Shown: positions 9,547 through 19,197, counted from the stretch's first letter. The stretch is DNA of 64,000 nt from Leptothoe sp034932105 (GCF_034932105.1 NZ_JAYGIG010000002.1:87535-151534); one strand, 5' to 3'. The notes: generated from the sequence alone by a model not told the origin. Numbers and translations: made by a program.

Positions 9547-10986
9547 ATGGGTAAACAACGCTCGATGCTAGTAGTAATTGTGGGACTTGCGATCGCAGCC
9601 ATCTTTACCATTGTGCAACTCCCCACCCAGCTAGGCTTAGACCTGCGGGGTGGTTCCCAGCTCACCCTCCAGGTTCTACCCAACGAACAGATCACCAAAA
9701 TTTCTGAACGGGAGCTAGAGGCCGTCCAACGGGTAATCGAAAACCGGGTCAACGGCCTAGGGGTGTCCGAAGCCATTGTCCAAAGCTCTGGCCAAGACCA
9801 GCTTCTGATCCAGCTCCCCGGCGTCAGCGACCCAGCCCAGGCCCAGCGAGTATTAGGGGGCACGGCCCAGCTTGAGTTTCGACCCCAGAAACAGGGCACA
9901 GAAGGCCAGTTCCAAGCCGTTGCCCAGATCGTCAGCCAGCAAGAACTTGAGCAGGAACGCCTACTGGCCATCAACAGCGATAGCCGCTCGGCAGAAGAAA
10001 CAGCCGAGCTAGAAAAAATTACCGCCGACCTCCAGGCCAGCCGTGAAACCCTCAGCGAATTCTTTGACAACAGCGAACTAACGGGGGAAAAACTGGCCGA
10101 TGCCATCGCCCGTCCCAGGGGCACTGCCCAATCATGGGAAGTGGTGATCGACTTCACCACCGAAGGAGCCACCATGTTTTCGGAACTGACCCGAAACATT
10201 GCGGGTACCGGTCGAACCCTGGGGATTTTCCTCGATCAACGGCTGATTAGTGCCCCCACTGTCGACGTGGAATATGCGTCCACCGGTATCACCGGCGGTA
10301 GCGCCGTGATCTCCGGCAACTTCGACGCCGAATCCTCCAAAGATCTAGAAATTCAGCTGCGGGGGGGCGCTTTACCTGTCCCGGTGGAAGTGGTGGAAAA
10401 TCGTACCGTCGGGGCTACCCTAGGGCGCGATAGCATTCAACGCAGCCTTTATGCGGGCATCATCGGACTTGTCCTCGTCTTAATTTTCATGGCGGTTTAC
10501 TATCGCCTGCCCGGCATCCTGGCCGACGTGGCCCTAATGATCTATGCCCTCATCACCTGGGCCGTCTACAACATTTTAGGGGTGACCATGACCTTACCTG
10601 GCATTGCCGGCTTTATCCTCAGTATCGGTATGGCCGTAGATGCAAATGTACTGATCTTCGAGCGTACCCGAGAGGAACTACGGGCGGGAAAAACCCTCTA
10701 CCGCTCTGTAGAGGGAGGTTTTTACCGAGCCTTCTCCAGTATTCTCGACAGCAACGTCACCACCCTGATTGCCTGCGCCGCCCTATTTGTGTTTGGGGCT
10801 GGCCTAGTCAAAGGATTTGCCCTCACCCTAGCGGTGGGTGTGGCAGTGAGTATATTTACGGCCTTCACCTGCACCCGCAATCTGTTATTTTTCGTCATCA
10901 GCTTTCCCCAGTTTCGCAAGGTGAGCTACTTTGTCCCTAACCTAGCCACCGATCTGCCCTCTACTTCGCAACCGTCTCAACCATGA
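9547..10986 (+). CDS. secD: Protein translocase subunit SecD
   Basis: 479 residues. One N-terminal membrane helix (about 8-26) is followed by the family motif LGLDLRGGSQLTL, a large periplasmic P1 domain, and five C-terminal membrane helices with GAALPVPVEV-like and ANVLIFERTREE segments. SecD with SecF forms the RND-type complex that uses the proton gradient to pull preproteins out of SecYEG; in cyanobacteria it serves thylakoid and plasma membranes. GGAGAAGG lies before the ATG at 9547. The stop overlaps the secF start by four bases (ATGA), indicating translational coupling. Confidence 0.97.
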   Translation: MGKQRSMLVVIVGLAIAAIFTIVQLPTQLGLDLRGGSQLTLQVLPNEQITKISERELEAVQRVIENRVNGLGVSEAIVQSSGQDQLLIQLPGVSDPAQAQRVLGGTAQLEFRPQKQGTEGQFQAVAQIVSQQELEQERLLAINSDSRSAEETAELEKITADLQASRETLSEFFDNSELTGEKLADAIARPRGTAQSWEVVIDFTTEGATMFSELTRNIAGTGRTLGIFLDQRLISAPTVDVEYASTGITGGSAVISGNFDAESSKDLEIQLRGGALPVPVEVVENRTVGATLGRDSIQRSLYAGIIGLVLVLIFMAVYYRLPGILADVALMIYALITWAVYNILGVTMTLPGIAGFILSIGMAVDANVLIFERTREELRAGKTLYRSVEGGFYRAFSSILDSNVTTLIACAALFVFGAGLVKGFALTLAVGVAVSIFTAFTCTRNLLFFVISFPQFRKVSYFVPNLATDLPSTSQPSQP

Positions 10987-11933
10987 AACTGAACGTCGTC
11001 AAACAACGGTTGATCTGGTGGCTTCTCTCCGGGCTGCTAATTTTAGTTAGTCTGGCGGCCATGGCCCTGTCCTGGTCTCAGTTCGATAGACCAGTTAGGC
11101 CCGGCCTGGACTTTATTGGCGGCACCCGTCTACAGCTCGAACGAAACTGTGACGAAGCTGGGGCCTGTGACAGTCCCATCAACATTGCCGATGTCCGAGA
11201 AATTTTGGATGGCCAAGGCCTAGAAGGCGGCAGTGTACAACTAGTGGGCGACGCTGGGCAGGGTATTGCCATTCGCACCCGCACCCTAGATGTAGAAGAA
11301 CAAACCACTCTCCGCTCCGCCCTAACCGACATTCTGGGGCAAGTCGATCCCACCGCCGCTCAAATCGACGTGGTCGGCCCCACCCTAGGGAAACAGCTGC
11401 TAATCGCCGGTCTGCTGTCCCTGCTGGTGTCCTTTGCTGGTATCACCGTCTATTTAAGTTTTCGGTTTAAATTTGACTATGCGCTGCTGGCCCTAGTAGC
11501 CCTGCTTCACGATGTAGTCATTACCGTAGGTGTATTCTCCATTTTGGGGCTGACCATAGGGTACGAAGCAGATAGTCTGTTTATTGTGGCCCTGCTCACC
11601 ATTGTTGGTTTTTCCGTCAATGACACCGTGGTGATCTACGACCGCATCCGTGAGAACTTCACCCTCATGCCGGATCAGGGGGTGGATAAAATCGTTAATG
11701 ATGCCGTTAACCAAACCCTGGGGCGTTCTATTAACACCACCTTGACGACGATGTTACCCCTAGTTGCCATTGTGATCTTCGGGGGAGATTCCCTCAAGTT
11801 CTTTGCTCTGGCCCTGATCGTTGGCTTTTTGGTCGGGGCCTATTCCAGCATCTTTATCGCCAGCACTCTGCTGGCCTGGTGGCGTTCTGGCTCTAACTCA
11901 AATACAGACATGGCCGCCCCGGTTGTAGAGTAA
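10983..11933 (+). CDS. secF: Protein translocase subunit SecF
   Basis: 316 residues with six predicted membrane helices (one N-terminal at about 12-32, five C-terminal from about 135). The signatures GLDFIGGT near the N-terminus and SVNDTVVIYDRIREN in the membrane domain identify SecF. It partners with SecD, whose gene overlaps it by four bases. A short hydrophilic tail ends the protein. No clear terminator follows before the next gene, 89 bases on. Confidence 0.97.
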   Translation: MKLNVVKQRLIWWLLSGLLILVSLAAMALSWSQFDRPVRPGLDFIGGTRLQLERNCDEAGACDSPINIADVREILDGQGLEGGSVQLVGDAGQGIAIRTRTLDVEEQTTLRSALTDILGQVDPTAAQIDVVGPTLGKQLLIAGLLSLLVSFAGITVYLSFRFKFDYALLALVALLHDVVITVGVFSILGLTIGYEADSLFIVALLTIVGFSVNDTVVIYDRIRENFTLMPDQGVDKIVNDAVNQTLGRSINTTLTTMLPLVAIVIFGGDSLKFFALALIVGFLVGAYSSIFIASTLLAWWRSGSNSNTDMAAPVVE

Positions 11934-12022
11934 GCTGCCACCAGTCGCCTAGGGAAATTAGTAAAATAGGCGTTACTCGTCCTAAATCATCAAAGGCGCA
12001 ATCTATACAACGTAACTAAGAC

Positions 12023-12448
12023 GTGACTTCTCCCGACAGGTCTCAAAACATCGACAGCCCGGTTACTGCCACCGAGAAAGCAACAGAACAAGCCATTGAA
12101 GCCCTGCGTCAACAGTCCCTAACCCTGTGGTGGCAACTGACCGTGGGGGTGTGGTTAACCATTGGGCCGTTAACCCTGTGGCAGCTACGATCTGAAATCA
12201 GCTTGCTATTGGACTATTTCACTTGGACCTCTGTTTACTACGGACTTAAGTACAACTTTTTGGGCTCTTTAGGGTTCTTTTTCTGTGTTGGCCTCACCAT
12301 TACCCTATTGGTGCGTGAGGTTCGCCATCTTGTCCTCGGCCTATCCCCCATCGAGCGCAAACGGTTGGAAAAGCAGTTAACCAAAATCCGGCTTCAGGGG
12401 GCGTCCCATCCCCTATGGTCCTTGGTGAACCATGCTACTCACAACTGA
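12023..12448 (+). CDS. Small two-helix membrane protein, unknown function
   Basis: 141 residues from a GTG start. A polar N-terminal 30 residues is followed by two hydrophobic segments (about 38-56 and 80-100) and a basic C-terminal region (LSPIERKRLEKQLTKIR). I do not recognise a named family. Its 3' end overlaps the next reading frame by 17 bases, so the two are probably translated together. The composition matches the neighbouring genes, so it looks resident. Confidence 0.75.
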   Translation: MTSPDRSQNIDSPVTATEKATEQAIEALRQQSLTLWWQLTVGVWLTIGPLTLWQLRSEISLLLDYFTWTSVYYGLKYNFLGSLGFFFCVGLTITLLVREVRHLVLGLSPIERKRLEKQLTKIRLQGASHPLWSLVNHATHN

Positions 12449-13022
12449 ACGATTAATTATTCGCCCCTGGCATCCCCTCTACGATGCCCAGCAAGCTTTT
12501 GATATCTATGGCGATCCACGGGTTACCCGTTGGCTGCAGGTCCCCCCGGATTCATCCATCCATGTCACCCAAGCCAGACTGCAGCGATATGTTGAACGCA
12601 CGGTCAATGGTCTCGGTGTATGGGCTGTGATTGAGCAAGCCATTAACCGGGCCATTGGCAGTCTGTTGCTAGTGCCTCTGCCCTATAGTGACAACATCAG
12701 CAGCAGCAGGAACAAAATCGAAATTGGCTGGCATTTTCGCCCCGCCAGCTGGGGCTATGGCTATGCCACCGAAGCCGCCCATGCCATCCTCCATTACGGA
12801 TTTGAAAGTTTGGGGTTGTCCACCATCCATGCAGTCACTAGCCTAGACAATGGGCGCTCTCAGCGGGTGATGGTCCGGTTAGGCATGGAATGCTTCGGCG
12901 TCACCCCAGATCATTACAATCAAACACTGCTGCTTTATGGCTTGGCCGCTAATAACTACTCTTCAGGCCAACTGGAGTCAATGGCTGACAGGACCGCATC
13001 AACATCTGCACCGCTGACATAG
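12432..13022 (+). CDS. GNAT N-acetyltransferase, RimJ/RimL type
   Basis: 196 residues. The opening LLTTERLIIRPWHP, the acetyl-CoA-side segment EIGWHFRPASWGYGYATEAA and the end segment SLDNGRSQRVMVRLGM match the RimJ/RimL branch of GNAT enzymes, which acetylate protein N-termini or small amines. Arg/Gly of the pyrophosphate loop is represented by WGYGYATEA. The substrate cannot be predicted. It overlaps the upstream membrane protein gene and faces the ABC permease gene convergently. Confidence 0.85.
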   Translation: MLLTTERLIIRPWHPLYDAQQAFDIYGDPRVTRWLQVPPDSSIHVTQARLQRYVERTVNGLGVWAVIEQAINRAIGSLLLVPLPYSDNISSSRNKIEIGWHFRPASWGYGYATEAAHAILHYGFESLGLSTIHAVTSLDNGRSQRVMVRLGMECFGVTPDHYNQTLLLYGLAANNYSSGQLESMADRTASTSAPLT

Positions 13023-13075
13023 TGCACCATCTCTGTCCAAAAGGTGCTTGTGCCAGCAGCAGGCATGGTTGCAGA

Positions 13076-13873
13076 TTAGCTAGAGGCACTGGTGTAAAAC
13101 CGCAGAGCAAATCGCCAGAACATGCGCGATGCCTGGAACAGACCGATGGCTAATAAACCGGCCCCGGCCAACCAGGCATAGTCAATGCGGTTCAGAAATA
13201 TTTGAGCCGGGACCGTGGTTAAAAAGGCCACCGGAATGACAAAGGTAAAGAAGATGCGAAAGGCAGCTGGATAGGCCACGATGGGGAATCGTCCCGCCTC
13301 TAAAAAGCTGCGCAGCACCTCTGTGACGTTATAGATTTTGACAAACCAAATGCTGGTGGCCCCCAATATAAACCACAGGCTGTACAAACTCACAAAGCCC
13401 AGGGCCAGGGGGACTAAAGCCGCCAGATAGTTGCCCAATCCCAAACCCAGCTGGTGACCGGCATAGGCCACCATGGCTGCCCCCAGGACCAAGTCTGGAA
13501 ATCCCCACGGTGAGATGGTACGGGTTGAGAGCCAAAACTGGGAACTGATGGGCTTTAGGAGCACAAAGTCGAGGGTGCCTGTCTGCACATGGCTGACAAT
13601 GCGGTTGAGGTTGGGGCTCAAAAATGTGGCAGCAAAGCCTTGCAGCATAGTAAACACCCCCAACACTACGAGGGCCTCTTGCCATTGCCAACCTTGAAAC
13701 TCATAGCCGGTGCGATAGAACAAGAATAGGCCAAATAAATTGCCACCCAAGGCCGTGAGGCTACTCAGGGTGGCAATTACAAAGTTGAAACGATATTCAA
13801 GTTCAGCTGCGATCGCAACTTCCCAAAACAGCCGCAACACGCTTAAATACCGCTGCACCGCTACCCACTCCAA
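13076..13873 (-). CDS. ABC-2 family transporter permease (COG3694-like)
   Basis: 265 residues with six hydrophobic segments. The family segment ELEYRFNFVIATLSS at the N-terminus and the cytoplasmic GTLDFVLLKPISSQFWLS loop are typical of uncharacterised ABC-2 exporters that work with a second permease and an ATPase. The start is a TTG (13871-13873) with a possible GTG five codons in. The second permease lies at 15175-15975, but a sigma-factor gene separates the two, and no ATPase gene is in the window. Confidence 0.87.
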   Translation of the reverse strand: MEWVAVQRYLSVLRLFWEVAIAAELEYRFNFVIATLSSLTALGGNLFGLFLFYRTGYEFQGWQWQEALVVLGVFTMLQGFAATFLSPNLNRIVSHVQTGTLDFVLLKPISSQFWLSTRTISPWGFPDLVLGAAMVAYAGHQLGLGLGNYLAALVPLALGFVSLYSLWFILGATSIWFVKIYNVTEVLRSFLEAGRFPIVAYPAAFRIFFTFVIPVAFLTTVPAQIFLNRIDYAWLAGAGLLAIGLFQASRMFWRFALRFYTSASS

Positions 13874-14004
13874 GCCATCCGCCCTATGGTACCAATAAAG
13901 GTTGAAAACAGGTTGGAATGTGGGGTTTTAGTCCGCCTCAGCCCATGGCCTTGAGCCTTAATGTTGTTGAGTTCAATGCTCAATGCAGAGCCCAAAACGC
14001 AGAA

Positions 14005-14727
14005 CTAAAAAGATTGCTGACCATCCACATAGCGCTTGAGTTCGCCTTGCAAACGATAGCGGGCTCGAGCAATACGAGACTTGACAGTACCTAAGGAAAC
14101 TCCGGTAATCTCCGCAATCTCGTCATAAGGCAATCCTTGAATTTCTCTCAAGACAATTGTGGTTCGAAATACTTCAGGCAAGTCAGCAATGGCGGACTGC
14201 AAGCGATCGTAAAATTCATGGGTCATCATGGTATCCACAGGGCTAGGCTCTTCCGATGCGATCTCCCAATCAACCTGACCATCATCTAGATGACGCGGCG
14301 CATCCAACGACAGGGTACCGGCATGACGCTTGCGTTTACGCAGCTCGTCGTAAAACAAATTGGTAGTAATACGACTCATCCAGCCTTTAAATTTCACCGG
14401 TGACTGTAGACGATGCAAATTGCGATAGACGCGAATCCAAACCTCTTGAGCCAGATCAGACCGATCAGACCAATCGGGAGCGAGATGATAAAGCTGGCGA
14501 TCGACATGGGACTTGTACCGTCGCATTAGTTCCGAAAACGGTGCCTGCGCCGGATAGCGATCACCCTGACACAGATTAATTAATTCGGCTAAGTCCAGCT
14601 GATTAAGTTGCTCAGCAGCCAGTTTTTGGTTATGGGACTGCAGTGTTTGAAATGCAGAAATTGTGGCAATAGAATTAAGAGCTTCACTAGATAAAGAGGG
14701 TGCGTCAAGTTCAATAGTAGTCATCAT
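14005..14727 (-). CDS. sigG: Group 3 (ECF-like) sigma factor, SigG type
   Basis: 240 residues. Region 2 is SDLAQEVWIRVYRNLHRL and FKGWMSRITTNLFYDELRKRKR (core binding and -10 recognition); region 4 is the helix-turn-helix YDEIAEITGVSLGTVKSRIARAR. The sequence resembles cyanobacterial SigG, an extracytoplasmic-function sigma factor linked to envelope stress. The N-terminal 60 residues are variable. No anti-sigma factor gene is adjacent. A small CTAGGT/ACCTAG stem (14769-14785) lies in its leader. Confidence 0.85.
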   Translation of the reverse strand: MMTTIELDAPSLSSEALNSIATISAFQTLQSHNQKLAAEQLNQLDLAELINLCQGDRYPAQAPFSELMRRYKSHVDRQLYHLAPDWSDRSDLAQEVWIRVYRNLHRLQSPVKFKGWMSRITTNLFYDELRKRKRHAGTLSLDAPRHLDDGQVDWEIASEEPSPVDTMMTHEFYDRLQSAIADLPEVFRTTIVLREIQGLPYDEIAEITGVSLGTVKSRIARARYRLQGELKRYVDGQQSF

Positions 14728-15174
14728 AAAAACAATTCAGGAAGTTGTTTAAGCCGGAACCGAAGCAACTAGGTATTAGACCTAGATTTAGTCAGCCAGA
14801 ATGACCGGACGATAAGACTGGTAGAACAAGCATCCCTGTGAGAACCACTGAGATTGTTCGCCATTGTAATCACAGCCACTCCAAGCAAGCATCAGCCATA
14901 TCAACGAGCTTATCTCCTAGAGAAATGGCTCGTTACTACTTTAGTCTGAACCCCATGGGCGGTCCGTAAAGTGTTAGTTAAGAGATACGCGATAAACGCT
15001 TTTTTTTAATAGAAAAGTTCAATTGAATAGATGAAAATATGGAGCCTATGAAGAGAATTGAATTTGATTTAAAGCTAAGCCATTCACACCACATATTAAC
15101 TTTGTATAGCCACAGTTAAATTCATGTTCTCTACATATACTTAAGTACGTTATGTAGGGTTTAAAACCATCTAC
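14728..15174. other. AT-rich 447-bp spacer upstream of sigG
   Basis: This should hold the sigG promoter. It also holds an AT-rich inverted repeat CTACATA/TATGTAG (15131-15157), which lies just beyond the stop of the minus-strand permease gene and may terminate it. No reading frame worth calling. Confidence 0.4.
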
Positions 15175-15975
15175 TTAAGCACCCATGCCAGAATAACGTT
15201 TTAACCCCCGTCGCCATAGCCAGCGATTTAACCCCAAAAAGATCACACACCATAGGATCGTAGCAACCATACTTTGGCCAATGTTGACGGGCAAACCAAC
15301 GATCAGACTGGCTGGGACATAAATCAAATAGGGAAATGGCGTCCAAAACACCGCCGCCTGCATCGCCTCAGGGAATAGGGTTAGCGGAGCTACCATGCCG
15401 GAGAAAAACGTGTAAAGCAAGAAAGAAAGCTGCTCAATGGCCGCTGCCCGCTCCACCCAGAAAGCCACCATGGCATAGGTATACTGCATCAAAAAGCGTA
15501 GGCAAAAAGCCAAACTAATGGCCCCAAAGCCCCACAGGACATGGGCAGGTGCCTGACGAGCCTCGGGATATAGCCAAAGAAAGAGTCCGACTAAAGCCAC
15601 AATGAACGGAAGTCTGGCCAGTCGCTCAGCCAAATGGGACAAAAAATGACGCCAGCCTGGGTCTAGGGGCTGCAGTAACAGGGGCGATAGCTTACCTTCT
15701 AAGACTTCCCGCTCAAAATCCCAAATCACCCAAACAACCGTTAGCTGCTTAACGACAAAAACCGCAAGAAAGTAACGCACCACCTGATCCGGCTGGAGAT
15801 CAAACTGTCCGCTGCGGGCGGCTTCTTGCCACAGACCCATCAGAATTAAGGGAAATGAGCCGGAAAGTACCCAAAACATAAGCTCGGCACGGTACTCCAG
15901 CATGTAGGCATAGTAAACCGATAAAAGCGTCGGAATTATGCGTAGGGGACGCTGAAGATAACTAGGTAGAGGCAT
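15175..15975 (-). CDS. ABC-2 family transporter permease (COG4587-like)
   Basis: 266 residues with six hydrophobic segments. The features RAELMFWVLSGSFPLILMG near the N-terminus and the LEGKLSPLLLQPLDP loop mark the partner family of the permease at 13076-13873. The two normally form a heteromeric exporter with an ATP-binding protein. Here the pair is split by sigG, and the ATPase must be encoded elsewhere. The substrate is unknown. ATG at 15973-15975. Confidence 0.87.
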   Translation of the reverse strand: MPLPSYLQRPLRIIPTLLSVYYAYMLEYRAELMFWVLSGSFPLILMGLWQEAARSGQFDLQPDQVVRYFLAVFVVKQLTVVWVIWDFEREVLEGKLSPLLLQPLDPGWRHFLSHLAERLARLPFIVALVGLFLWLYPEARQAPAHVLWGFGAISLAFCLRFLMQYTYAMVAFWVERAAAIEQLSFLLYTFFSGMVAPLTLFPEAMQAAVFWTPFPYLIYVPASLIVGLPVNIGQSMVATILWCVIFLGLNRWLWRRGLKRYSGMGA

Positions 15976-16048
15976 CGCTACGGGACATGGGAGTGCGGGA
16001 AAGCAGTTTAGTTAGCTATGCTAACAGTAGGTGAACGGGGATAGGTCA

Positions 16049-16468
16049 ATGCTAAGAATTTCCAACTATGTGGTGATTCCCGATAGTGAGATTGAACTGC
16101 AGGCGGTGCGATCGCAAGGCGCAGGCGGTCAAAACGTCAATAAAGTTGCCACAGCCATTCACCTCCGGTTTGACATCCCTGCATCATCTTTACCAGAGCA
16201 TTACAAAACTCGATTACTCGCCTTAAACGATAGTCGTATTACCAAAGACGGCATCATCAATCTCAAATCCCAGGCTTATCGCACCCAATTGCGGAATAAG
16301 ACGGATGCCCTAGAACGGCTCCAGCAGCTGATTTGTGCAGCCATGGTGGAAAAAAAGAAACGTAAACCCACCAAACCAAGCAAAGCCGCTAAAAAAAGAC
16401 GTCTCGACAGCAAAACCAAACGTAGTCAGCAAAAAATATCACGGGGCCGCGTGAGTGATGAGGACTAA
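16049..16468 (+). CDS. arfB: Alternative ribosome-rescue factor ArfB (RF-1 domain peptidyl-tRNA hydrolase)
   Basis: 139 residues from the ATG at 16049, which aligns with the usual ArfB/YaeJ start (an in-frame GTG at 16031 is less likely). The catalytic GGQ is visible in RSQGAGGQNVNKVATAIHL, and the C-terminal basic tail (KKKRKPTKPSKAAKKRRLDSK) is the part that enters the empty mRNA channel. ArfB hydrolyses peptidyl-tRNA on ribosomes stalled without a stop codon. It converges on uvrC with six bases between the stops. Confidence 0.93.
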   Translation: MLRISNYVVIPDSEIELQAVRSQGAGGQNVNKVATAIHLRFDIPASSLPEHYKTRLLALNDSRITKDGIINLKSQAYRTQLRNKTDALERLQQLICAAMVEKKKRKPTKPSKAAKKRRLDSKTKRSQQKISRGRVSDED

Positions 16469-16474
16469 TCAGCC

Positions 16475-18403
16475 TTAGGCAGACTCTGGATGGAAATACT
16501 CATAAATCTGTTGAGCTAGCTGGGGACCAATGCCTGCCACTGCCGTCAACCGCTCTACACTAGCCTCACGAATATAATCAATTGAACGAAACTCAGCTAG
16601 CAAAACCTTTTGCCGATGGTGCCCCAGCCCTGGAATTTCACTCAAGCGAGAACGTCGCATCCGGTCTGTACGTTTTTTCCGATGGAAACTAACCGCAAAG
16701 CGGTGGGCCTCATCCCGTAGGCGTCGCAATAGCTGCACCCCTGGCTGATCCGCTTCAGTCGATAACGGTATTGACTCCCCAGGCAAAAAGATTTCCTCGC
16801 GATTCTTCGCCAAACTCACCACATTTAGCTCACTGAGCAAGTTCAACTCCTTGAGCACCGCCACCACCGCCGAAAGCTGTCCCTTACCCCCATCAATCAT
16901 CACTAGGTCAGGCCAGTCGGAGTTCCCAACTCGTTCCTTAGATGGATCCTCCGCATACTTCCGAAACCGCCGTCGAATCACCTCAGCCATACTGGCAAAG
17001 TCATCGGAGTGACCGCTAGTCACCTCAGGATTTTTAATTTTGTAATGGCGATAGTGCTGTTTGGCCGGTAACCCATCCACAAATACCACCTGGGAAGCCA
17101 CCGCATCGGATCCTTGAATATGGGAGATATCATAACCCTCAATTCGCTTGGGCATGCCCGGCAGATCCACAATCTCTGCCAAGTCCTGCATGGCCTGATG
17201 ATTACGATCGGCAAATCGCTGGGTACGGGCCAGCTCGTACTGGGCATTCCGCTCCACCATTTCCACCAGTTCAGCTTTTGACTGTCTCATGGGCACTTCA
17301 ATGGTCACCTTACGCCCCCTCTGCTGGGTTAGAAACTGAGCCAAAATATCAGCCTCTGGCAACGGATACTGCACCATAATTTCACTGGGGATTTCCACCG
17401 CATCCACCTTAGGGTAATGCTCCTCCAGCACCCGCTGCAGAATCTGCCCCGGCGTGCCCGACTCAGTCTCCGCCACAAATCCCAAACGTCCCACCAAACG
17501 CCCCGCTCGGATTTGAAACAGTTGAATACAGGTGTGCTGATCGTCTCCAGACAAGGCAATGGCATCCCGCGAAATCCTGTCGTCGGGGAGGGCCACCTTT
17601 TGATGGGCGCTAAGGGTTTCCAACCCCCGAATCTGATCCCGTAGTCGAGCCGCCTGTTCAAAGTTCAGTTTTTCCGCCGCCTTCTCCATCTGAGCGACCA
17701 AGATTGACTCTAGCTCATGCCCCCGCCCCTGAAAAACCATGGCCACCTTCTGGACAATCTTGTGATAATCCTCCGGTGTAATTAACTCCTGACACACCCC
17801 TGGACATTGACCAATGTCGTAATTCAGACAGGGACGATCCTTAAACAGTGGCTGACGTCGCTGCCGCAAAGGAAAGATCTTTTTAGCAATATGGAGGGTT
17901 CGCCGTAGCAGCCCCGTATCTACATAGGGACCGTAGTAGCGATCTTGCTTAGCCTTCTGACGCCGCTTCCGGGTAATAAAAATTCTGGGGTAGTCCTCTG
18001 ACCAAGTGATGCAAAGGTAAGGATATTTTTTATCATCCTTAAGCAGCACATTGAAGTAGGGCTGGTGCTGCTTAATTAAATTGGCCTCTAAGGCTAGGGC
18101 CTCCGCCTCAGTGTCAGTAACAATAAACTCGATATCGACCACCTGGGTCACCATCACCGCGATCCGTGGTGCATGGTTACTGGAGTCCCTAAAATAGGAA
18201 CGGACTCGATTACGCAGGCTTTTTGACTTACCAATATAGAGAATTTGGTCATCCCCATCGCGCATAAAGTAAACGCCTGGTTCCTGGGGAATTTCCTTAA
18301 GCCGAGCGTCCAAACGCTCAGGCTCCTTAAGCAGGGTCGTGTCAGCAGCAGCAGAAGGCACTAACGGTTTGTCCTGTCCTGATAGTGTTTCTCTATTTTG
18401 CAT
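16475..18403 (-). CDS. uvrC: Excinuclease ABC subunit C (UvrC)
   Basis: 642 residues from the ATG at 18401-18403, preceded by GGGAAAGG; an upstream TTG at 18493 would add 30 residues that do not look like UvrC. Domains in order are the N-terminal GIY-YIG nuclease (GVYFMRD ... ILYIGKSKSLRNR), cysteine segment CLNYDIGQCPGVC, UVR motif for UvrB contact (EKAAEKLNFEQAARLRDQI), RNase H-like endonuclease (YDISHIQGSDAVAS), and C-terminal double helix-hairpin-helix (SEIPGLGHHRQKVLL). It makes both incisions in nucleotide excision repair. Confidence 0.97.
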   Translation of the reverse strand: MQNRETLSGQDKPLVPSAAADTTLLKEPERLDARLKEIPQEPGVYFMRDGDDQILYIGKSKSLRNRVRSYFRDSSNHAPRIAVMVTQVVDIEFIVTDTEAEALALEANLIKQHQPYFNVLLKDDKKYPYLCITWSEDYPRIFITRKRRQKAKQDRYYGPYVDTGLLRRTLHIAKKIFPLRQRRQPLFKDRPCLNYDIGQCPGVCQELITPEDYHKIVQKVAMVFQGRGHELESILVAQMEKAAEKLNFEQAARLRDQIRGLETLSAHQKVALPDDRISRDAIALSGDDQHTCIQLFQIRAGRLVGRLGFVAETESGTPGQILQRVLEEHYPKVDAVEIPSEIMVQYPLPEADILAQFLTQQRGRKVTIEVPMRQSKAELVEMVERNAQYELARTQRFADRNHQAMQDLAEIVDLPGMPKRIEGYDISHIQGSDAVASQVVFVDGLPAKQHYRHYKIKNPEVTSGHSDDFASMAEVIRRRFRKYAEDPSKERVGNSDWPDLVMIDGGKGQLSAVVAVLKELNLLSELNVVSLAKNREEIFLPGESIPLSTEADQPGVQLLRRLRDEAHRFAVSFHRKKRTDRMRRSRLSEIPGLGHHRQKVLLAEFRSIDYIREASVERLTAVAGIGPQLAQQIYEYFHPESA

Positions 18404-18493
18404 AGAAACCTTTCCCACATCAAAAAATATAGGTTTTCCTAAAAGGAACTTAAGGTTCCGGCTTGAAGGCAGAAACAGTTCTAACTCACACAA

Positions 18494-18775
18494 TCAGAAC
18501 ATCCTTAATAACCCTTGCTGACCCACCAATACTTCTCGCAGCAGGCTAATAAAGGCCACCCAAATAATCGGCGAAATATCCACACCGCCAAACGGGGGGA
18601 CCAACTTACGCACAGGGATCAAAAACGGCTCCGTGGGCAAATAGACCAAATTAAAGGGAAACTTATTGGCTTCTGCTTCGGGATACCAAGTTAAAACAAT
18701 GCGGAAAATAAATAACAGGGTCATCACCGCCAGCAGCGGCCCCACGATCCAATTGCCAACTGTGATGCTTGACAT
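18494..18775 (-). CDS. ycf19: YggT/Ycf19 family membrane protein
   Basis: 93 residues, two hydrophobic segments (about 8-28 and 67-88) joined by the family signature FRIVLTWYPE ... PTEPFLIPVRKLVPPFGGVDISPII. YggT/Ycf19 proteins sit in the plasma or thylakoid membrane of cyanobacteria and plastids and are linked to membrane organisation and cytochrome-complex assembly in some organisms. It lies directly upstream of uvrC on the same strand and may be cotranscribed. Divergent from psbX. Confidence 0.92.
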   Translation of the reverse strand: MSSITVGNWIVGPLLAVMTLLFIFRIVLTWYPEAEANKFPFNLVYLPTEPFLIPVRKLVPPFGGVDISPIIWVAFISLLREVLVGQQGLLRMF

Positions 18776-19025
18776 GGTTAATTTTCCTTATCAATTATGA
18801 GCAATTCACTTTAAGAAGTGTAAAGCCTAACCTGATTTCTAGGTATATCAAACTAATTATCAACCCAGCAGAAAATCCGAAAGCCTTTACATATAAGGCA
18901 CCTAGCCAGTCAACTAACGCTGAACCTGCTTTTTGCCCAAATGAAAAGACTTCTCAAGGTCAACGTTGCTCGATACTATATTAACCAAGCATTACAAACG
19001 TTTGCGGATCTAAAGAGTAGAGGCT

Positions 19026-19142
19026 ATGACACCATCACTGACTAATTTCTTGTTGAGCCTGGTTGCTGGCGCTGCAATTGTAGTTATTCCGGTAACTGTT
19101 GCTCTTGTCTTTATCAGTCAGCGCGACAAAATCAAGCGCTAG
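19026..19142 (+). CDS. psbX: Photosystem II subunit PsbX
   Basis: A 38-residue protein with one membrane helix: MTPSLTNFLLSL, a hydrophobic middle with VVIPVTVALVFIS, and the basic end QRDKIKR, all diagnostic for cyanobacterial PsbX. PsbX is a single-span subunit near cytochrome b559 that affects quinone exchange. AGAGG precedes the ATG. The upstream region contains a possible -10 (TACTATATT near 18973) and a loose TTACAAA match to the light-responsive HLR1 half-site. The downstream region holds a strong hairpin and a terminator. Confidence 0.95.
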   Translation: MTPSLTNFLLSLVAGAAIVVIPVTVALVFISQRDKIKR

Positions 19143-19197
19143 GTTCTACAAATAGCTACCTTGAATCGGTTTTCCAGACAGGCCATGGACAACACTG

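Noticed and set aside
9507..10199. 230-codon minus-strand frame opposite secD
   Set aside because: Complement of secD; serine/arginine-rich nonsense composition.
16475..18493. Longer UvrC start at the TTG at 18493
   Set aside because: The added 30 residues do not resemble UvrC, and a good ribosome site precedes the ATG at 18403.
18985..19025. HLR1 (RpaB) site upstream of psbX
   Set aside because: Only one half (ATTACAAA) matches; the second half, TTTGCGGA, departs from the consensus.
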